DNA from: Sinotaia quadrata
Lineage: Eukaryota; Mollusca; Gastropoda; Architaenioglossa; Viviparidae
NCBI GenBank assembly: GCA_028829895.1
Contig: CM054183.1
Coordinates: forward strand, 72,201,071 to 72,265,070
Direction: 5' to 3'
DNA: 64,000 bases
Shown: positions 12,601 to 24,823 of the stretch, piece by piece
Layout: each line of letters starts with the position of its first letter
Numbering within the stretch: position 1 is the stretch's first letter
Notes under the pieces: model-generated
What the model saw: only the letters and a program-made list of their open reading frames with translations
What the model was told of the DNA's origin: nothing
The model's database searches: none
Made by a program: the position numbers and the translations under genes

Positions 12601-15600
12601 GAGTGGGTGCTGGTCAAGGGACAAGAGCTTGCATGCTCCAACACTAAGGTTTTGCGCAAATGTAAGGCGGTTAGAGAGTGGCGACAGTTTAAGTTAAGAA
12701 TTACATAACAAGAGATCTGGGAAGTTCAACGCTTAAGTTCGATTAAAGTGTCAGAACTTCCATTTAGAAACTGAATATAAAAATTTACAAGTGACAAAGT
12801 CACAACTTTTATTATTAATTTAAATTATTATTATTAGATTTTATATATAATTATGAATTAAAATGATTTTATCCTTTAAGGGACTTAATAAAAGTGAGAA
12901 GGGGCCAACGTGACAATTGTTGGTGGCAGTAATGATGGTGATTTAAACAGTTTCCTCATGCTGTAAGGATATATACAACAACGGTGAGGTGAACTCTGAG
13001 TTTCCATGTGCAACGATTCATCTACTGATAAAACATCTTTGAACTAGTGGATGATGAACTGTCCATATATCAGGTACCATGGACCAGTTGTATTGTCATG
13101 AGCTCTAGCAATGCAAATGTAATGGTGAAAAAAAAGTGTGATTGCATTTGCAAAAGAAAGAACTCTGATATATTCTTTTCAGGATCCACACTGCATCCAT
13201 CTGAAATTTCATGTGTTCACCTTCCAACAGACTACTTGTTTCTGCAATACACTGTAAAAGTGTATAACTCAGTTCTAGTATATAGCAGCCAGAAGATCCA
13301 AAGACACATACACTGAAGCATGTTTAATTTTTGAAACAACTTTTCTGTACATTTATCAATCTGTATACCATTCTCTACAAAGAAGTTGATGAAGTTCATT
13401 ATTTACTGAAATATTACCAGTCAGAAAATCAAGATCTTTTGATTGGTCCTGCAGCCAGAGATTTTATGGTAGAGAAGGAAAAGCATAGACTAAATGATAA
13501 AAGGATTCAAGAGTTTTACAAATATCCTACATCCAGACAGCACATGCAGCTATCTGTTAGAGAAGTTGCCTCTTAAAGATAATTTGGAGGCTAAGGCCTC
13601 CGGCCATTGACTTCATTCTGGAGGCATTCTAGACATTCTAGACTTCAGACATCAAGACTGTCTTCAGGAAAGGATTGATGTTATTTGACTGAAATTTCTA
13701 AAAAAGATTTCTGAACTGAATCACTTGTCTTTTGTTCTGTGTGGTATAATGTGCACCCCACACAAGTGTGCCTTTGTGAAAGAATATGTTTGTATACTGT
13801 TATTAGATAAGGGATTACTGGGATTTTTATTATCCAAATATTAACACACAGGAATGCATATACTGTTCACCCTGACAATACCATGTCAGTAATTTGAGAG
13901 GCCTGTTAGTAAATAGTGTACTATGTGTTACTTATGGGCACTATCTGAATAACTTTTGATAAACATGATGCTAAAGTTTTCATTACAAAAAAATTAAATC
14001 AATTAAAGAGATAAACAAGAAATATACAATGTCATATTCTGTATAATTAAATTTAAAAAATAAATGAAACTGCTTGCATTAAAATCTATCACCAGACTTT
14101 GCATACCTGCGCTAAAAGTATCTGTGGAAACTGAAATTAAAATCACGTTTGACCTCACTGTCAGCCTATTCAGTATAATGCAATGCATGAATTATCAACA
14201 CACATTGATGACACTAGTACCATATATTTGAATTTAATTAACTCTTGGGTTAAAAGGGGTATAACATTTTCTTCTTTCCATACATTATCGGTAAGTTGAA
14301 AACTATGATTTTAAGAATAAAATCTTTTTCAGCACCCTCAGTGAGTGATATAAAAATTACATTCACACCAAACTCAGACATTTTCATTGTTGTGAGGACA
14401 GACAGGAAATGGCTCTCTTGGTTAATTAATAAATGTGCCAAGATCCAAAAGGATTAATTAACTCTGCCATATCTAGGTGAGAAAATCTATTTCACTATGC
14501 ATAAAGGCATTAAATTAAATTTTAAACATATTACTATTTCAAACTTAGTAATTTAAGGTACATGAAATTCTTTAGTTCCTACAATTGTTAGATTAATGTT
14601 TATTACTTTTTACATTATGTGATCAACATGAAAAAATATTTTAAAATTACCATTGTCTTTGAATATCAAAAAAAAGAAACTATGCAGGGAATAAATATCT
14701 ACATATTTATAGTCACATGAAAACAACAGTAAGGGAATTGAAGTTCCTTTTAAGTCTATCCAATTCCAAGACATCACATAGGATGGTTTTGTTCAGGCTC
14801 TTTAGCACAAGCAGAACTTCCACAACAACTTCCTCCTTAAGTGAAAATCTTCGTGACGTCAAATTTTATTTTACACAAGAAAAACGTGGTTTATTTTCAG
14901 TATGTGAGCAAGACAGTATTATATTACTGTATTTGTGTGGGGTTTACTTACAAAATGAGCAAAGACAGTATTACAAGATTGTATTTGTGAAGTTATTTTC
15001 AGGACTTGAGCAGGATTTTTGTGTTAGTGTATGTTTAGTGCGGTTGGGTGGGTGGTGGTTTTTCAGGCTATGAGCACAGTATTAAAAGACTGTAAATGAC
15101 TGTATTTGTGTGTGATATTTTCAGGCTATGAGCACAGTATTAAAAGACTGTAAATGACTGTATTTGTGTGTGATATTTCAGGCTATGAGCACAGTATTAA
15201 AAGACTGTAAATGACTGTATTTGTGTGTGATATTTTCAGGCTGAGAGACAATATTGAAGGATTGTATTGTGTGAGGTTACTTTCAGCTGTTAGTAAGACA
15301 GTATTACAGTACTTAACATGTGTGTATGGGTTGGGTGGGGTGGGGAATGTATTTTCAAATTACAAACAGGACTGTACTTGTGTGAGGTGTTACAGCTCAT
15401 TGATCAGATCACTAATACTGTAATACAAAGCAGTGCTTGAGTTGTTTTTTAAGTTTTTTTTTTTTCTGATTGTAAGTAAATCAGTGTTTCAAGCTGTATA
15501 TAACTATTTAATCTTTTTCTTTTCGTTATAAGCTGTATTTGACTTTTCTTTATTTTTCTAGATCACACAGGACTATATCAATAAGGTTGACTCTTTTTCT

Positions 15601-18600
15601 TTTCAGATCATAATCATATCACTTATCAGTATCTAGAGGACTATGTCAACATAAATTTTCTTTTTTCTGTTTAGTTCATAAACTTATCAATATTACAAAA
15701 CTGTCAATATGCATTGGGTTTTTTTTTCATATCATAAACAGTCAGTTTTTATAGTACTGTAAATTGTAATTGTCAGTTGTATTGGAGTTAGAATACCCTT
15801 ACTCACAATTGCATTCATGAAGCTGTATTTGGTTGTTGTTTTTTCCAGGGTTTGAACAGTCCAACCTTACAGGACTCTATTTGCGTGAACTGGACTTGGA
15901 CTATACTGGCATTATAACATCCACAATGAAAAGAGCTTTACAAACTGCAGACATTATTCACAGACATCTACCAGGTCTATGTATTACAAAAGATGAGTCG
16001 CTGAAAGAGGGATCACCTATTTTGCCAGAGCCATATATTTCCTCTTGGAAACCTGATAGTTTTGTAAACACCATTCATATTATGTTCTGTTATTGTTTTA
16101 AGGTTTAGAAAATAAACTCTGCATGATAATGACTAAGATTCTCTTCATGATCATTAGTTTCTTTAGATATTAATTCTTTTGTAAATTTTATTTTTAACAA
16201 GTTATTGAATGGTGCCAAAATCATCTGATTAATTTTTAATAGGTCTGAATTTCAACAGTTTATTTATATGACCCACTTTAACCTGTATGCCGTCGGGTTG
16301 AAAAGCATAACCCAGCATCACCGTGTCAGGTTGTTTTTGCCACTAAGCAATAATTAAATAGGTCTATATACTAAAAACTGAAAAGCGACTGTAATTATAA
16401 ATGGATTTTAAAATTTTAAATTACTACCTATTATAGACATACAAAGGAATTTCAAAAGTACAATTTTAAATTTATTTCAAATTAAAAAATAAATAAATAA
16501 TAAAAAGTTTTCTTATCTTTTTGTTGAAAGCCTGCAAATTTCAGTATTATCTTTTTTTTTACAAGTCTACTAAAAAATTAAAAGCAAGTATAATTCTAAA
16601 AAGATTTTCAAAATAAGTTAGTTTGAAAATTATTATAGACATACTAAGGAATTTTAAAAGTATTTATTTCAAAGTCAAAAATAAATAAATAATAAAAAGT
16701 TTTCTTATCTTTTTGTTGAACTTGCAAATTTCAACATCGTTTTTTTTTTTTTTTTACAAGTCTACTAAAATTAAAAGTGAGTATAATTTTAAAAAGATTT
16801 TCAAAATAAGTATTATATACACACTGAGGAATTTTATAAGTATTTATTTAAATTTATTTCAGATTCAAAAACAAATAAATAATAAAAAGTTTTCTTATCT
16901 TTTTGTTAAACTTGCGAATATTTTCATCGTTTTTTTTTTTAGTTTTTTTTTTTTTTATAAGTCTACTAAAACAAAATTAAAATTGAGTACAGTGGTACCT
17001 CGCATAACAAACGCCTCGCAGAACAAATGATCAACATAACGAACGCTCCTGCGAACGCCCGCGTAACTCACAGAACAAACTTGTTTCACATAACGAACCG
17101 TACGTACACCGCAAAAACATCGCATTTCCCATGAAAAATGGCCGAATCAGGCCACTCATGTCTCGCGTGGCTCAGATGAAGGCAGGGCATGTTTGTTCCC
17201 AGTTGATTGTCTTTTTTTCCTTGCTTTGATGAACGCCTAACATCTTACATCATCAAAACCTAACATCATACCCTACTTTGGTGAGTGTCTTTACTAGCGT
17301 TTTTCCCCATGAAAACTGTCCTGTCTTCATTTTCCTCTAATTTCTTTGATTTTTCGCGGCAATGTGGAATGGATTGCATGATTTCCTGTAGAAGTCTATA
17401 AGATATCGTGTTTCGCATAACGAACGTACTGCTGGAACGAATTGTGTTCATTATGCGAGGTACCACTGTATAATTCTAAAAAGATTTTCAAAATAGGTAT
17501 TATGAGGACATTTTTTAAGTATTTATTTAAATTTAATTACTGAACATGTTGTTTTCCTAAGTTTATTATTTTAAATTCAAAATTAAATAAATAACAAAAA
17601 GTTTTCTTACTTTTTTGTTGTGCTGAACAGCATAGAATTTTCCTTGAATAAAATCTGAACATGAATACTTTGTTGAATTGGCAATTGAATATAATATAAA
17701 ATAATTATTTTTCTTCTGTAAATATTCACTGTTTCCTGGAAAAGTTACATGCTTTTGCACACAACGAAAGTGTCACACGAAAGTCAGCATGCTTTGAGGA
17801 TGACTGGGTTGGGTTTTTTGTATTATCACATGGTCACATCCAAAATTTCAGTAGGGGCTGGTTGAATTTCATCTACAGTTAATTAGAATCAACCACACAA
17901 TAAAGTTCATTAGGTAGGATCAACCACACAACTCGCCATCAGAAAAATCAGCCTTAAAACTTGCCTTGCCTGACAAAAAATTCGGTTCAAAATGGCTGCT
18001 CAACTTGAACAAAAGTGGGGGTGGAGAAATTGTGCCCTTTCAATGACATCACCATTCTAATAATAGTATCCAATGATAGAATTTAGAACAGATGGCTGCT
18101 GAAGCCAAACACATCTTTCCTTCACTCTGGTTATTTTGAATGATTAGCATCGCTGAGACCCAGCAAGCGTGCATGCTGGTAAAGCCTCTTTACCATAGAT
18201 ACTGGCTAGACACTTTTGACATGGTACTGTAATGAAAACACGCTATGGGTTAATGATCACTTCAGAGCTAGGTTAATTGCCCAAATCTGTCATCTAGTTG
18301 TTTTCTCCTTTATATACATTATGATAAAATCTGAAAATACAAGAACTACTTGTTGTAGTTAAATCCTGTCTTGATTTTAAGCCAGAAATAAATTACCTGA
18401 GACCTTTGGAATGCATTAACTTTATAAGAATAAATAATATTTCTTCCTTCCCTTTTTTTCCTTCATTCCCAACTCTTTCCTTTCCTTATCTTTCCTCCCA
18501 TTCTCTTCCTTCTTTCTTCCTTCCTAATGTTTTTGGGGTTTTTTTTTACTTCTGTTCCTTTTTTCCTTCCCTCTTTCTTCTCCTTCATTCTTCCTTTCTT

Positions 18601-21600
18601 TCCCTCCCTCCTTGACTGTTGTGAGCTTGACACTTATAAGTGTAATATTTAAAGTATTTACTGTTTGATTCTCTGGAATAAATTTTAAATTATAATTTTA
18701 TGAACATTTTTTTTCAGCAGTTTTTTCAAGATGGTGCTCGGATAGAATCTGCTTTTAGGAAATATTTCCATCGTGCTGATCCTGAACAGAAAGGCGACAG
18801 CGTTCAAATAATTATCTGCCATGCAAATGTTATACGCTATTTTGTTTGTAGGTAAGGAATCACATCATTGTCAATGTGTCTTGCTTGCAATTGTGATATT
18901 TTTGCCATGCAGCTTTCAAAACTCGGCTAGATACAAGCAATCATATGGATAAATTAATGATGGTTTTATGTACATACATACACACTTACAAACATATTAA
19001 TTACAGAATGTCTCCATTTAATTTTTTTATTTGTCTACTCTGTAGTGTAAAAGACAGCAGAGGAAGTATTACAGGCACCCCTTAATTTACAAGCTCACTT
19101 GGTTCCAAAACATTTGCTCATCTTATGAAAAGAGAATTAGTATCTCATTACTTTCATATGTTATAACCTTATAATACATTCCTAAGATCTAGAAAATTAC
19201 ATGATATAGCATATTGTAACTGTCACAGAATATTTAACTATTAAAGTAATAATACTCCTGCTCTGGTAATTATAATGTATTTCTTCCTGTTAATGATCTT
19301 TGATAAATCTTTTAGATACTTAAAATTAGGGTTCCATTGCAAAGTCTGGAATTCAATTTTAGCTTTGCTACATTTGGGAAAAGTCTTGAAAATCAGTAAA
19401 ATGTCAGAAAATTTTGGAATATGTCTAAAATTTGAGAGATGTTTAATGTTTTGTTTTTGATTGTTCACATACTGAAAATCTTAAACCTTCACACATACAC
19501 ACATAAACACACACATGCATGCACAATGTAATCAGATTGTATGCATAACATGTAAAGGTTTGATTTCATCAATTGAAACATTCAGTTGCTGCATATGCTT
19601 CAGCATAAGAGTTCTTTTTGAGCACTTTCAGAATTTTATTTCATCAGTTGATGTCAATTGTATTTAATGAAATACAATTTCATTCTCAAATTAAATGTTT
19701 TCTTTATACATTTATTTTGTGGTTAGGCATCAAAGCTTAGTGGGATAAGCGATGTAGCGATTCATATAGTTATTTTTTTTTTAATTGTCATAATTATTCT
19801 GATATATGTGAGGTGAAAGAAAATTGTTTGCCTTTGAGTTTTAAAACAACATTTATCAGAAATAGGGGAATGATCTTGCATCAAACAGATTCTAATCATC
19901 ATTATGGCATTATTAGCACTGGCACAAATATTTCAGTTTTAACCATGCATTATACAGATTTTAGAAATATGTACAGTACATTATACATAGATTTTGAAAT
20001 TGATCAGTCATGTCATATATGTCAATATTAAATTATTGTACAGTGCACAAATTCTAATAATAAAGTCTTTTATATATATAAATAAAATGTAGGTATGTAT
20101 ATATATGTATGTATGTAAATTATATATATAATGTATGTATGTATGTATGAAATAATAATAATAGAATATAACAGAATGATAAAAATTTAGTCATGAAGGC
20201 ATTGGAATGCATAAAAATGTAACAATAATATCCAATTCTTAATTAATAAGACTAATGCTTACTTATAAATAATGGGTTTTTTTCTTAATGACATTTTAAT
20301 TTTTAGAGATTTAATTTAATTTTCACATCTTTAACCTCTAATGGCTGCACAATTTTTTTTAAGAAGTATATTATGTTTATTTAATAATTAAAACTTTTAA
20401 ATATTGGTAGGTAGCATTTGTTAACTTGAGTAATAGATGAATAAAAAATTTTTATCAGTTTGATTTACATATTGCAAGTTTGATAATATTTTACAAAAAT
20501 AATTTTTAAAAATATAGGTAGTCATTATTTCCACAGAATTTAAAACTAAACAAGATACTTTAAAACTAACTACTGATTTTGCTTTCACCAAACAAAGACA
20601 ATAATCATTCCAGATTTGAAAAATGTAGATAGATACATTTTTTTCCATTTCTCTTGTATTCAGATATTATAGAAATTATAAGATAGGCATTCTAGGGATG
20701 TAGAAGGAAGAAATTTAACTCTTTCACTAAGAGAGCTAATTGATTATTGGGGGTCACTGCAGTGTGGATAGGGTATATTTTATTTTTAAAAAATAAACAT
20801 CTTTGAACATAGTTTTCTACAGTCTTTATTTATTCTAAATATATCTTTTTCGAAATGACATATTTTGCTCTAGCGGTCAGTCGATAAAATCCTCATTTAA
20901 ATAGTATTAATTATTCTGTATACCAGAAATTTAGCATACTGGCTCCTCACATATAGTTTAAAATGTTAAATGTGGATAAAAGCCTGTCTGCAATAGTTTG
21001 CAATAATTATTGAATTTATGTCTATGGCAACAAATTGGATTATCTATGAATTTAAGGACGTTTGCAGAGTCAATTAATAACAAGAAAATTTTGCAAATTT
21101 CCATATATCAGAAACAAGTAAACAAATTTGATTTGTTCAGATTAATTCATATCATATATGTCTTGATAGCATATCTCTTTTATTTTAGAGCAGTTCATGC
21201 TTAATTTTTAATACTTAATAATTAATTTTTTAATACTTTAAGAGATAAGATTTTTTGAAAGTTAAAATTATATGCTATAAGCAGGTATATACTTTTTACA
21301 GTGGCAGCAATTCTTAATGTGCATTAAAATTTGAGTGATTTTTAAGTCTCGACTTGGTCAAACAGTTTTTAGTTAAATATGATCTGGCATAATATTGATT
21401 GAGTCTCTTTGGAATCCTATGAAATATATCTTTGGATTCACTTAATTTATATCAATAGAAATACTAATATTTGTGTACAAATTTGATTCATTGTTTGTAT
21501 TTCATTTTTCAGAGCTTTGCAGTTTCCACCTGAGGCATGGTTAAGATTTTCTCTTGCACATGCAAGTTTGACACACATCATAATTAGACCATCAGGCCGT

Positions 21601-21663
21601 GTTATACTTCGATGCTTTGGAAATTATGGTCATATCCCCCCTAATAAAGTTACAACTTCTTAG
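6417..21663 (+). CDS. PGAM5: Serine/threonine-protein phosphatase PGAM5, mitochondrial (complete, 5 exons)
   Basis: Join 6417-6643, 9565-9737, 15849-16063, 18718-18851, 21513-21663: 900 nt, 299 residues (human PGAM5 has 289). PGAM5 is a histidine-phosphatase-fold enzyme that dephosphorylates Ser/Thr/His residues in mitochondria and acts in mitophagy, mitochondrial dynamics and cell death (family knowledge). Seen here: an N-terminal hydrophobic segment at about residues 29-43 (membrane anchor); the WDxNWD multimerisation motif at 70-75; LIRHGQY with the catalytic His115 (human has RHS, here the canonical RHG); [14 protein letters not shown] with Arg162; KEGSPI with Glu187; and ICHANVIRY with the second His240. 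Every catalytic position is present, so it should be active. All introns are GT...AG and phases match. M1 at 6417 is preferred; an in-frame ATG at 6441 would shorten the N terminus by eight residues without removing the anchor. The 5' UTR limit is unknown. An AATAAA lies at 21968. Confidence 0.96.
6644..9564. other. PGAM5 intron 1
   Basis: Holds a CT microsatellite at 7039-7062 and a GT run at 8113-8140. Otherwise AT-rich sequence with no recognised gene or element. The open frame at 6950-7321 is low in complexity around the CT run. Confidence 0.7.
9565..9737 (+). CDS. PGAM5: PGAM5 exon 2: catalytic RHG motif
   Basis: Encodes residues 76-133 and the first base of Gly134. It carries the acidic linker and LIRHGQY with catalytic His115. 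The acceptor is tttttcag, the donor TTAG|GTAAAA. The stretch KNSEEE lies where vertebrate PGAM5 has its KEAP1-binding motif, but the match is too poor to claim KEAP1 binding. Confidence 0.95.
9738..14869. other. PGAM5 intron 2, upstream part
   Basis: AT-rich. It contains one copy of a dispersed repeat at 11255-11600. Open frames at 11658-12071 (-) and 13331-13576 (+) have no domain I can name, and no splice structure supports them. A possible TTAA-flanked relic is hinted at 14230-14455 by two similar ttaattaactct strings in the same orientation, but terminal inverted repeats are not convincing. Confidence 0.5.
11255..11600 (+). repeat. Dispersed repeat, copy A (family unknown)
   Basis: Shares ordered blocks with 17840-18150: ctaggggctgg, aatggctgctg, atgatagaatt-like, then ttccttcac.ctgg followed by ttttgaatga. 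Order and orientation agree, so these are two old copies of one interspersed element. No terminal repeats or coding potential were recognised. Confidence 0.55.
14870..15420 (+). repeat. Degenerate 57-59 bp tandem array resembling the exon 3 acceptor
   Basis: The core units are registered on cagg at 15063, 15122, 15179 and 15237. More diverged units lie on both sides, possibly reaching to about 15790. Each unit has a T-rich run, a cagg, a tgagcacagt block and gactgtatttgtgtga. The real exon 3 acceptor has ttttccag, a tttgaacagt block and gactctatttgcgtga in the same order. Confidence 0.85.
15849..16063 (+). CDS. PGAM5: PGAM5 exon 3: phosphate-pocket Arg and Glu
   Basis: Encodes residues 134-205, including Arg162 and Glu187 of the histidine-phosphatase pocket, and ends after WKPDSF. 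The donor GTAAAC follows a complete codon. Reading through would give a spurious 15-residue extension and a stop at 16108. Confidence 0.94.
16430..17625. repeat. About 190-bp tandem repeat, four units, the fourth split by a MITE
   Basis: Units share aaaagttttcttatcttttt, a T-run, caagtctactaaaa, gagtataattctaaaaag and gattttcaaaata. The attata.acata landmark falls at about 16432, 16630 and 16812, and again after the insertion at about 17498. Confidence 0.88.
16990..17468. mobile_element. Tigger/pogo-type MITE with TA target duplication
   Basis: 479 bp. The left end reads cagtggtacctcgcataa and the right end is its inverted copy, perfect over 18 bp with weaker similarity beyond. TA flanks both sides (16988-16989, 17469-17470). 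The terminus resembles those of Tigger/pogo elements (CAGTGG...CCTCG). The interior holds no transposase. It is more GC-rich than its surroundings and carries several internal echoes of cgcataacgaacg. Confidence 0.92.
17840..18150 (+). repeat. Dispersed repeat, copy B (family unknown)
   Basis: A second copy of the element at 11255-11600, sharing taggggctgg, aatggctgct, caatgatagaattt, ctttccttcactctgg and attttgaatga in the same order. Moderately diverged. Confidence 0.55.
18430..18612. repeat. Polypyrimidine (TTCC)n-like tract
   Basis: About 180 bp made almost entirely of T and C, 105 bp upstream of the exon 4 acceptor. Open on the + strand only because it is low in complexity. Confidence 0.93.
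18718..18851 (+). CDS. PGAM5: PGAM5 exon 4: second catalytic His
   Basis: Encodes residues 206-249 and two bases of Arg250, including ICHANVIRY with His240. The acceptor is tttttcag|CAG; an alternative cag three bases downstream would drop one Gln. The donor is GTAAGG. Confidence 0.94.
18852..21512. other. PGAM5 intron 4
   Basis: AT-rich, with an ATGT/TA microsatellite at about 20080-20150 and short AC runs near 19490. No gene or transposon recognised. Confidence 0.65.
21513..21663 (+). CDS. PGAM5: PGAM5 exon 5: C terminus and stop
   Basis: Encodes residues 250-299 and a TAG stop. It starts with [16 protein letters not shown] and carries the conserved [11 protein letters not shown] strand near the end of the fold. 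Confidence 0.95.
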
Positions 21664-23519
21664 AATTTCAGATTTTAACTGTATAGTTTATGGTACGGTG
21701 TAACATCAAGTCTTTTTTTGTTCTTTTTTGGAGAATACAATTCCAAGACACTTTCTTGTTTAGGTGGCATAAAACTTTCATATCAGCATCTATGCATGTA
21801 AATACATGAATTTATTTCACAGTTGAATTTATTTCACAATATTAGTTTGAATGTACACTTAATCGTTTGACTAGGAATTATAATTTGATAGATTGTGTGT
21901 GTGTTGGGTGTGTGTGTGTGTGCATGCATGATATTTAGTCACACACAAAAAATTTCTAAAGTTTCTAAATAAAAATGTATTTCAAAGGTTATCTGACCCA
22001 TTTTCATACAAAGGTCACTAATTTCCATTGATAAATGCTTTTAGTTATTCCACCAATTTGAATATAACATACTCTCTTGCAACCTCATACCCTACAACTG
22101 CATATCCCTAATTTAACCTCAAACACACCTGCACACCATGCCACTTTCTAAATCATTATCATTATTAGTGATTAAATACAGTAAACTATTTAATATTATA
22201 GTTTTATTAGTGATTAATATGTAACTGTTACTGTAGCTTTAAAACCGGTAGATTTATGTTTGCAGTAATTCACATAATTACGTAGAAAAGAAAATCTCCC
22301 TAAGTGTAGCAGGAAAAGGCTTATAATTATTGAAAAGTAGAGAGTGATATTGAAACAATCAGAAGTGTAAAATTGCATTATATGTATTTAACAGTAAGAT
22401 TTTCACAGACCTGAAAGCACTGTACATGGTAATTATGGCTTAAATTTTACTGCACTAAGACTTATTATATGGGTTGCAGTGCTTAAAAACAAGAGCACTG
22501 TAATTTCAAGATAAAGCCACTCATCATTAATAATAACAATGCAAACATATTTTGAAAGTAGTTCTTCATTTCTTACTAATCAAACATTTGGAGTTTATAA
22601 TAGTAAACTTTGAAGAAAGTTGAATATTTTCAGTTCATGTTTGATTCTTGGAAATGCTAGAAAATAAAGGGAAGGGTCAGTATATATGAAACTGTTTCTT
22701 ATGTTTTGAGATTGTCATGCTGCTGTTGTGATTGTCATACTGGTTGGGACATTGAAGATGCTGATTAAATACTTCGACACTTTTCTTTCCATTTATAATG
22801 AATTTATTATTATATTTATGTATTTATTAAGAAATTTACTTCATGCATAAAGTTTAAACATACACCATAAAATCTGTTAAATAAAAATAGATTAAAAACA
22901 AATAATGTATTCATTGAATTGCAAATAATTAAGAAAAGTGCAATAATGCAATGAAATAAACACGAATCAAAGTTAAAACATATTTCAAAACCAGGACATT
23001 TCAATATATTATTTATTAAAATAAAATCAAATGTAGGCTTAACAGCGCAGTAAGGCACAAATTATATTATGAGAGGCAGAAAGCAAGAAAACAAGGGTGT
23101 ATGTGTGATAAGTGTTTAATTAGGCTTTGTCAGTAGTTGGTCTGTTGCGTCAAGTGAATAAGTTAACAAGTCTTAATTAAATTTACTGTAAATAGCTGGC
23201 CTGTTCTGATTACACTTCTGCTGATCAATTCCTACAGCTTTAACAGTAGCTATTTTCATATCCTGTTAATCTCTTCTAATCTAAGGTCAGTTTATTCATG
23301 ATTCACTCAGTACCAGGGCTTTCTGGGGGAGGGTTGCTAGTGGGGGCTGAATTCCTAGGGCTTTCAGCATCTAGAGGACCTTCACAAGGCAGAATTTTTA
23401 TCTTTTGAACAGTACAGCCATTATTGCTAGTTAACAAACTTTTTCAAAAGATGAGGTCACCAAAGAAAGAAGTCAGCATTCTTAATCATCAAAACTTCTC
23501 CTTTCCAGTGATTCCTCAC
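21664..23519. other. PGAM5 3' flank and intergenic DNA
   Basis: Probable 3' UTR with an AATAAA at 21968-21973 and a GT run at about 21896-21925. The rest is AT-rich with no recognised feature. Confidence 0.5.
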
Positions 23520-23945
23520 TACTTCTAGTCAGCACTCACCATCCAAATTTCTCCTTTCTAGTGATTCTTTACACCATTTGTAGTCAGCACTCACCATCCA
23601 AATTTCTCCTTTCTAGTGATTCTTTACACCATTTGTAGTCAGCACTCACCATCCAAATTTCTCCTTTCTAGTGATTCTTTGCACCATTTGTAGTCAGCAC
23701 TTACCATCCAAATTTCTCCTTTCTAGTGATTCTTTGCACCATTTATAGTCAGCACTTACCATCCAAATTTCTCCTTCCTAGTGATTCTTTGCACCATTTG
23801 TAGTCGGAACTTACCATCCAAATTTCTCTTTTCTAGTAATTCTTTGCACCATTTGTAGTCAACTCATACCATCCAAATTTCTCCTGTCTAGTGATTCCTC
23901 ACACCACTTGTAAGTTGGCACTTATCATCCAAATGTCTCCCTTCT
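23520..23945. repeat. 55-bp tandem repeat array
   Basis: Units start with tagtcagcac at 23526, 23581, 23636, 23691, 23746 and 23801, with two more decayed copies. Each contains ccatccaaatttctcctttc. Confidence 0.95.
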
Positions 23946-23994
23946 GGTGTACTTGCTACAAATTGGTTCAAACTGTATGGAACACAGTTTGGAA

Positions 23995-24430
23995 TACTTG
24001 AATCCTAATATCTTAAAGGGCATGCTCTTAGGTGTCTCTTGTGGTCAAAGGAAATATTTATCTGTGACATCTTAAAAGGAAAACTATTTGCTGTTTTGGT
24101 TGAAATACCTCATTCAGCTATGACATTTTAAAAAGGTATCTGTTAGCTCTTTTGATAAAAATTCATCTCATCTACGACATCTTAAAAGGGTATATATTAG
24201 ACAGCTTTTATGGCCAAAATACTTCATTCACCTGTGACATTGAGTTGTATGCTCTAGCTATTTGGGTCAAAGGAACAATTAATGTATGGCATTTTAAAGG
24301 GTATATTATTAGGCAACTATTTTGGTCAGATACTTCTCATCTGAAATATCTTAAAGGACATGACCTTTCAGTCACAGTAAATAGCTCTTTTAGTCTACTC
24401 ATCTGCTATTTTTTTAGGGTATGTTACAAC
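23995..24430. repeat. Degenerate repeat of about 75 bp
   Basis: Five to six diverged units share gacatcttaaaaggg and a ttttggtcaaa block. It lies just after the 55-bp array. Confidence 0.75.
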
Positions 24431-24823
24431 TTTTTTTGACTCAAGATCATTTAGGTGAAAGTAGAAAATAAGTTGCAGCCTTAATTATCATCTTGTAAGT
24501 TTTAAGTTATATAAATATTATATTAATAATGTTCACTGTACCTCTACATTATTATTTTTTCAACTGTACCTGATCCAAAATTTAGTTCAGTTCTACTATT
24601 CAAATACAGAGAGGACAAATGTGCAATTTGACTTTGGAATTATATTGACTTTGTATGCTTCAATTCTTGCACAACTTTTCATAACTTGTGTACTCAAGCA
24701 CTCTGTAATTCAAAGTTCATTTCTACAAACTAAGAATAATTAATGTTAGACTACAAGTAATACCAGAAACATAGAGTTATTTTGACATCTACATAATTAT
24801 ATGTATAATTATTATCAATAATA

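Noticed and set aside
13331..13576. 81-residue + strand frame ending in REVAS, in PGAM5 intron 2
   Set aside because: Composition is more protein-like than its surroundings and it may be a transposon relic, but I could not match it to a family or extend it across splice sites.
16713..17030. 105-residue open frame in PGAM5 intron 3
   Set aside because: Phe/Lys-rich translation of T-runs in the 190-bp repeat that runs into the MITE end.
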